Shown here: piece by piece, positions 3,914-6,589 of the stretch | Numbering within the stretch: position 1 is the first letter of the stretch | How the letters are laid out: each line of letters opens with the position of its first letter | From: an uncultured Syntrophomonadaceae bacterium | GTDB lineage: Bacteria > Bacillota > Syntrophomonadia > Syntrophomonadales > Syntrophomonadaceae | Length of the DNA: 6,589 nt | Direction: 5' to 3' | NCBI GenBank assembly: GCA_944391275.1 | Contig: CALXSZ010000148.1 | Coordinates: forward strand, 1-6,589 | The notes under the pieces: model-generated | Told to the model about the DNA's origin: nothing | Seen by the model: the letters and a program-made list of their open reading frames with translations, nothing else | Databases searched by the model: none | Made by a program: the position numbers and the translations under genes

Positions 3914-6589
3914 TTATTGTTCTTCCATCGCCTTGTATTCCAGATATTTCTTCCGCGAATCCTCTGCGGCCTGAGCAAACAACGCTTTCGCATTTTCCGG
4001 GAATGTAATTCGCAGCGCCGCATACCGGTTCTCGCCATATAAGAAATCCTCATAGGACATCGAGGGTTCTTTGCTGTCCAGTTTAAACCGATGGTCCGGC
4101 AAATCCGGATTATACCGGTACAAATACCAATATCCCGCATCGACTGCGCGCTTCATTTCCTGCTGCATCGTACGCATTCCTCGTTTGATTCCATGCGTGA
4201 TACACGGCGTGTACCCGATCACCAAAGACGGTCCTTTGTGGTTATCCGCTTCGATTAACGCTTTGATCAGTTGGGATGGATTCGCTCCCATGGCCACTTG
4301 CGCCACATACACATTATCATAGCTCATCATCAATTTGCCCAAATCCTTCTTGCGCGTTTTTTTACCGGAAGCCTGGAATTGAGCCGCCGCGCCCAAAGGC
4401 GTGGCTTTGGAAGATTGCCCGCCGGTATTGGAATACACTTCAGTATCAATGACAAACACATTCACATCCTCTCCGGTAGAGAACACATGATCCAATCCGC
4501 CATAACCAATATCATACGCCCATCCATCGCCGCCATACATCCAAATGGTTTTTTTCGCCAGCTGATCCTTGCGCGCGAGAATTTCCTGCTTCAAATCCGC
4601 CATCCGGCCTTCGTAAGCGCTGTTCTCCAGCGCATCCAGCAGGCGATCGCTTGCGGCCCGCGATTGAACGGAACTGTCATAATCAGCGATCCATTCCGCC
4701 GCCGCTTCCTTCACGGCGTCATTCTCCGGCAAAAGCGCCATCAGTTCTTTCACTTGCATCCGCACCCGCTGCCGCTGCTGTTTAACCGCCAAGCACATGC
4801 CCAGACTAAACTCCGCATTATCTTCAAACAGCGAATTCGACCAAGCCGGCCCCCGGCCTTCTTTATTCTTCGTATAGGCAATACTGGGCATCGCTGCGCC
4901 CCACGCCTGCGAACACCCGGTCCCGTTCGCCCAATACACTCGATCGCCAAATAACTGCGTCAACAGTTTCGCGTACGGCGTCTCCCCGCATCCCGCACAA
5001 GCGCCGGAGAATTCCACCAATGGCTGTTTAAATTGGCTGCCTTTGACCGTATCCACGCCAAATACGTCTTTTTCAGAAATGGACAACGCATATTCCCATT
5101 TTTCTGGATTATAATGGTAATCTTTCTCCGGGATCATGGTAATCGACTTCGTTGGGCAAATTTCCTCGCAATTTCCGCAAGCCGTACAATCCAACGCGCT
5201 CACCTGAATCGAGAATTGATACTCCTGCGCCGGTTTCCCTTTCGCTTGCGTCATTTCGAACCCGACCGGGGCCAATTCTGCTTCTTGCGGATTCAGCAAA
5301 TACGGCCGGATCACCGCATGCGGACAAACATAGGAACACAGATTGCATTGAATACACGTTTCACGATCCCACGATGGAATTTCCGTCGCAATTCCGCGTT
5401 TTTCGTACGCCGTAATCCCTAAAGGCATGGTCCCGTCTTCATAGCCTTTAAACGTCGATACCGGCAGATCATCGCCCTTTAAGGCGGTTAAGGGGCGTAA
5501 AATATTTTTAATCACCGGCGGCTCGCTTTCATCCACAACTGGGATTTCAACCGTCGCTTCTTTCCAGCTTTCCGGCACTTTCACTTCCGTCATGCCAACT
5601 AAACCGCCGTCAACCGCCGCCAAATTCTTATTCACCACGTCCTCGCCTTTCACGGCAAACGTTTTCCGGATAGCGTCTTTCATGTATTTTTCAGCGTCTT
5701 CCACCGGAATAATATTCGCTAACTTGAAAAAGGCCGCCTGCAAAACCGAGCTGGGAAGATTTCCCAAACCAACTTCATGAGAAATCTTATTGGCGTCAAT
5801 AATATAAAAACGGATATGGTTTTCCACAATATACTTTTTAATAGTCCCCGGGAGATGTTCTTCCAATTCTTTCTCGTTCCATTCGCAATTCAGCAGGAAC
5901 GTTCCCCCCGGAACCAATTCATTGATAATATCGTATTTATCCAAATAGAATTGATTATGGCATGCAACAAACTGCGCCCGTTTCACCAACTGCGTTCCAC
6001 GAATCGGATGTTTCCCAAAGCGCAAATGAGATCTTGTGACTCCAAACGATTTTTTCGTATCATATTCAAAATACCCCTGCGTATACAGATCCGTATGATC
6101 GCTGATAATTTTAATGGAATTCTTATTGGCCCCAACGGTCCCATCCGAACCCAATCCCCAAAATTTGCAGCTCACCGTTCCTTCTGGATCGGTATCCATC
6201 CATTCGCCGACTGGCAGCGACAAATTCGTCACGTCGTCTATAATCCCAATGGTAAAATGATTCTTGGGCTGGTCCAGCAACAAGTTATCATAAACCGCTT
6301 TGATTTGCGCCGCATCCGTATCCTTCGAAGATAGCCCATACCGGCCTCCCACAATGATCGGCGCGTTTTCCTGTTCAAAGAAAGCCGAGCGGACGTCCAA
6401 ATACAGCGGTTCGCCCACCGCCCCCGATTCTTTGCAGCGATCCAACACCGCAATTTTCTTGACGGTCTTGGGAATAGCCCGCAAAAAATGTTCGACGCTG
6501 AACGGCCGATACAAATGGACTTGTAAATATCCCAATTTTTCCCCTTGGGCGTTTAATACATCAATCGTATCCATAATGGTACCGCTGAC
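3914..6589 (-). CDS. nifJ: Pyruvate:ferredoxin (flavodoxin) oxidoreductase, 5'-truncated by the window edge
   Basis: Oxidises pyruvate with CoA to acetyl-CoA and CO2, passing two electrons to ferredoxin or flavodoxin; cytoplasmic, central to anaerobic energy metabolism. About 891 codons are visible of the roughly 1170-1200 usual for the one-chain enzyme. Counting from the ATG at 6572-6574: end of domain II (HLYRPFS, 20-26), the gamma/CoA domain (IIDDVTNLSL, 111-120; GLGSDGTVGANKNS, 140-153), the EKR linker (391-393), two [4Fe-4S] motifs (Cys407/410/413/417 and Cys463/466/469/473), the proximal-cluster cysteines 526, 529, 554 and 791, and the thiamine-diphosphate motif GDGWAYDIG (682-690) through SNTGGQSS (715-722). 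That ATG is internal: the frame continues upstream to the edge as VSGTI, matching the family. All catalytic and cluster residues in the visible part are intact. It ends in TAA and has its own terminator. Confidence 0.97.
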   Translation of the reverse strand, partial: VSGTIMDTIDVLNAQGEKLGYLQVHLYRPFSVEHFLRAIPKTVKKIAVLDRCKESGAVGEPLYLDVRSAFFEQENAPIIVGGRYGLSSKDTDAAQIKAVYDNLLLDQPKNHFTIGIIDDVTNLSLPVGEWMDTDPEGTVSCKFWGLGSDGTVGANKNSIKIISDHTDLYTQGYFEYDTKKSFGVTRSHLRFGKHPIRGTQLVKRAQFVACHNQFYLDKYDIINELVPGGTFLLNCEWNEKELEEHLPGTIKKYIVENHIRFYIIDANKISHEVGLGNLPSSVLQAAFFKLANIIPVEDAEKYMKDAIRKTFAVKGEDVVNKNLAAVDGGLVGMTEVKVPESWKEATVEIPVVDESEPPVIKNILRPLTALKGDDLPVSTFKGYEDGTMPLGITAYEKRGIATEIPSWDRETCIQCNLCSYVCPHAVIRPYLLNPQEAELAPVGFEMTQAKGKPAQEYQFSIQVSALDCTACGNCEEICPTKSITMIPEKDYHYNPEKWEYALSISEKDVFGVDTVKGSQFKQPLVEFSGACAGCGETPYAKLLTQLFGDRVYWANGTGCSQAWGAAMPSIAYTKNKEGRGPAWSNSLFEDNAEFSLGMCLAVKQQRQRVRMQVKELMALLPENDAVKEAAAEWIADYDSSVQSRAASDRLLDALENSAYEGRMADLKQEILARKDQLAKKTIWMYGGDGWAYDIGYGGLDHVFSTGEDVNVFVIDTEVYSNTGGQSSKATPLGAAAQFQASGKKTRKKDLGKLMMSYDNVYVAQVAMGANPSQLIKALIEADNHKGPSLVIGYTPCITHGIKRGMRTMQQEMKRAVDAGYWYLYRYNPDLPDHRFKLDSKEPSMSYEDFLYGENRYAALRITFPENAKALFAQAAEDSRKKYLEYKAMEEQ

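Noticed and set aside
3742..4140. Minus-strand open frame crossing the PFOR stop and terminator
   Set aside because: It is an out-of-frame shadow of the PFOR end and reads straight through the strong terminator hairpin.
4271..4954. Plus-strand open frame of 227 codons
   Set aside because: It lies wholly antisense to the PFOR gene; its composition (many His, Arg, Ile) reflects the complementary strand of a conserved gene.
5777..6334. Plus-strand open frame of 185 codons
   Set aside because: Also entirely antisense to PFOR, with no RBS and no recognisable domain.
6572..6574. ATG as the start of the PFOR gene
   Set aside because: The frame continues upstream without a stop to the window edge, the family has about 290 more residues, and the upstream codons fit the family; this Met is internal.

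Overview
The window looks like a stretch of chromosome from an anaerobic, low-to-moderate GC Firmicute. The grounds are a one-polypeptide pyruvate:ferredoxin oxidoreductase, AGGAGG-type ribosome binding sites, TATAAT-type promoter elements, and a Nim-like flavin-binding protein of a kind common in anaerobic Firmicutes. A Clostridia or Erysipelotrichia-like source is my inference; no 16S or other marker is present. Every convincing gene lies on the minus strand, so the window reads in transcriptional order from right to left.

Right part (3914 to the right edge): most of a pyruvate:ferredoxin oxidoreductase gene (nifJ/por type). It runs off the right edge and lacks roughly the first quarter of the protein. 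It ends at a TAA and is followed by a very strong hairpin terminator (3810-3851).

Middle part (1158-3680): a compact three-gene ABC importer operon with its own promoter. Order of transcription is lipoprotein substrate-binding protein (NMT1/SsuA type), ATPase, then permease. Both junctions are 4-base ATGA overlaps, so the genes are probably translationally coupled. The extended -10 promoter is covered by two dyad-symmetric sequences that could be operators. Substrate is unknown: no riboswitch or diagnostic neighbour is visible.

Left part (1-1157): a 427-base gene-free spacer carries a 17-base triple repeat, a GC-rich patch with two interleaved stems (pseudoknot or switch geometry) and a 9-base tandem repeat. 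It leads into a Nim-like FMN-binding split-barrel gene (239-730). Beyond its stop lie a possible C-terminal coding remnant (71-205) and a 12-bp hairpin, probably a terminator.

The genes are of recognisable families with intact motifs. I see no new multi-gene system. The less explained material is the non-coding DNA between 731 and 1157, the operon control region near 3650-3680, and the orphan frame at 71-205.
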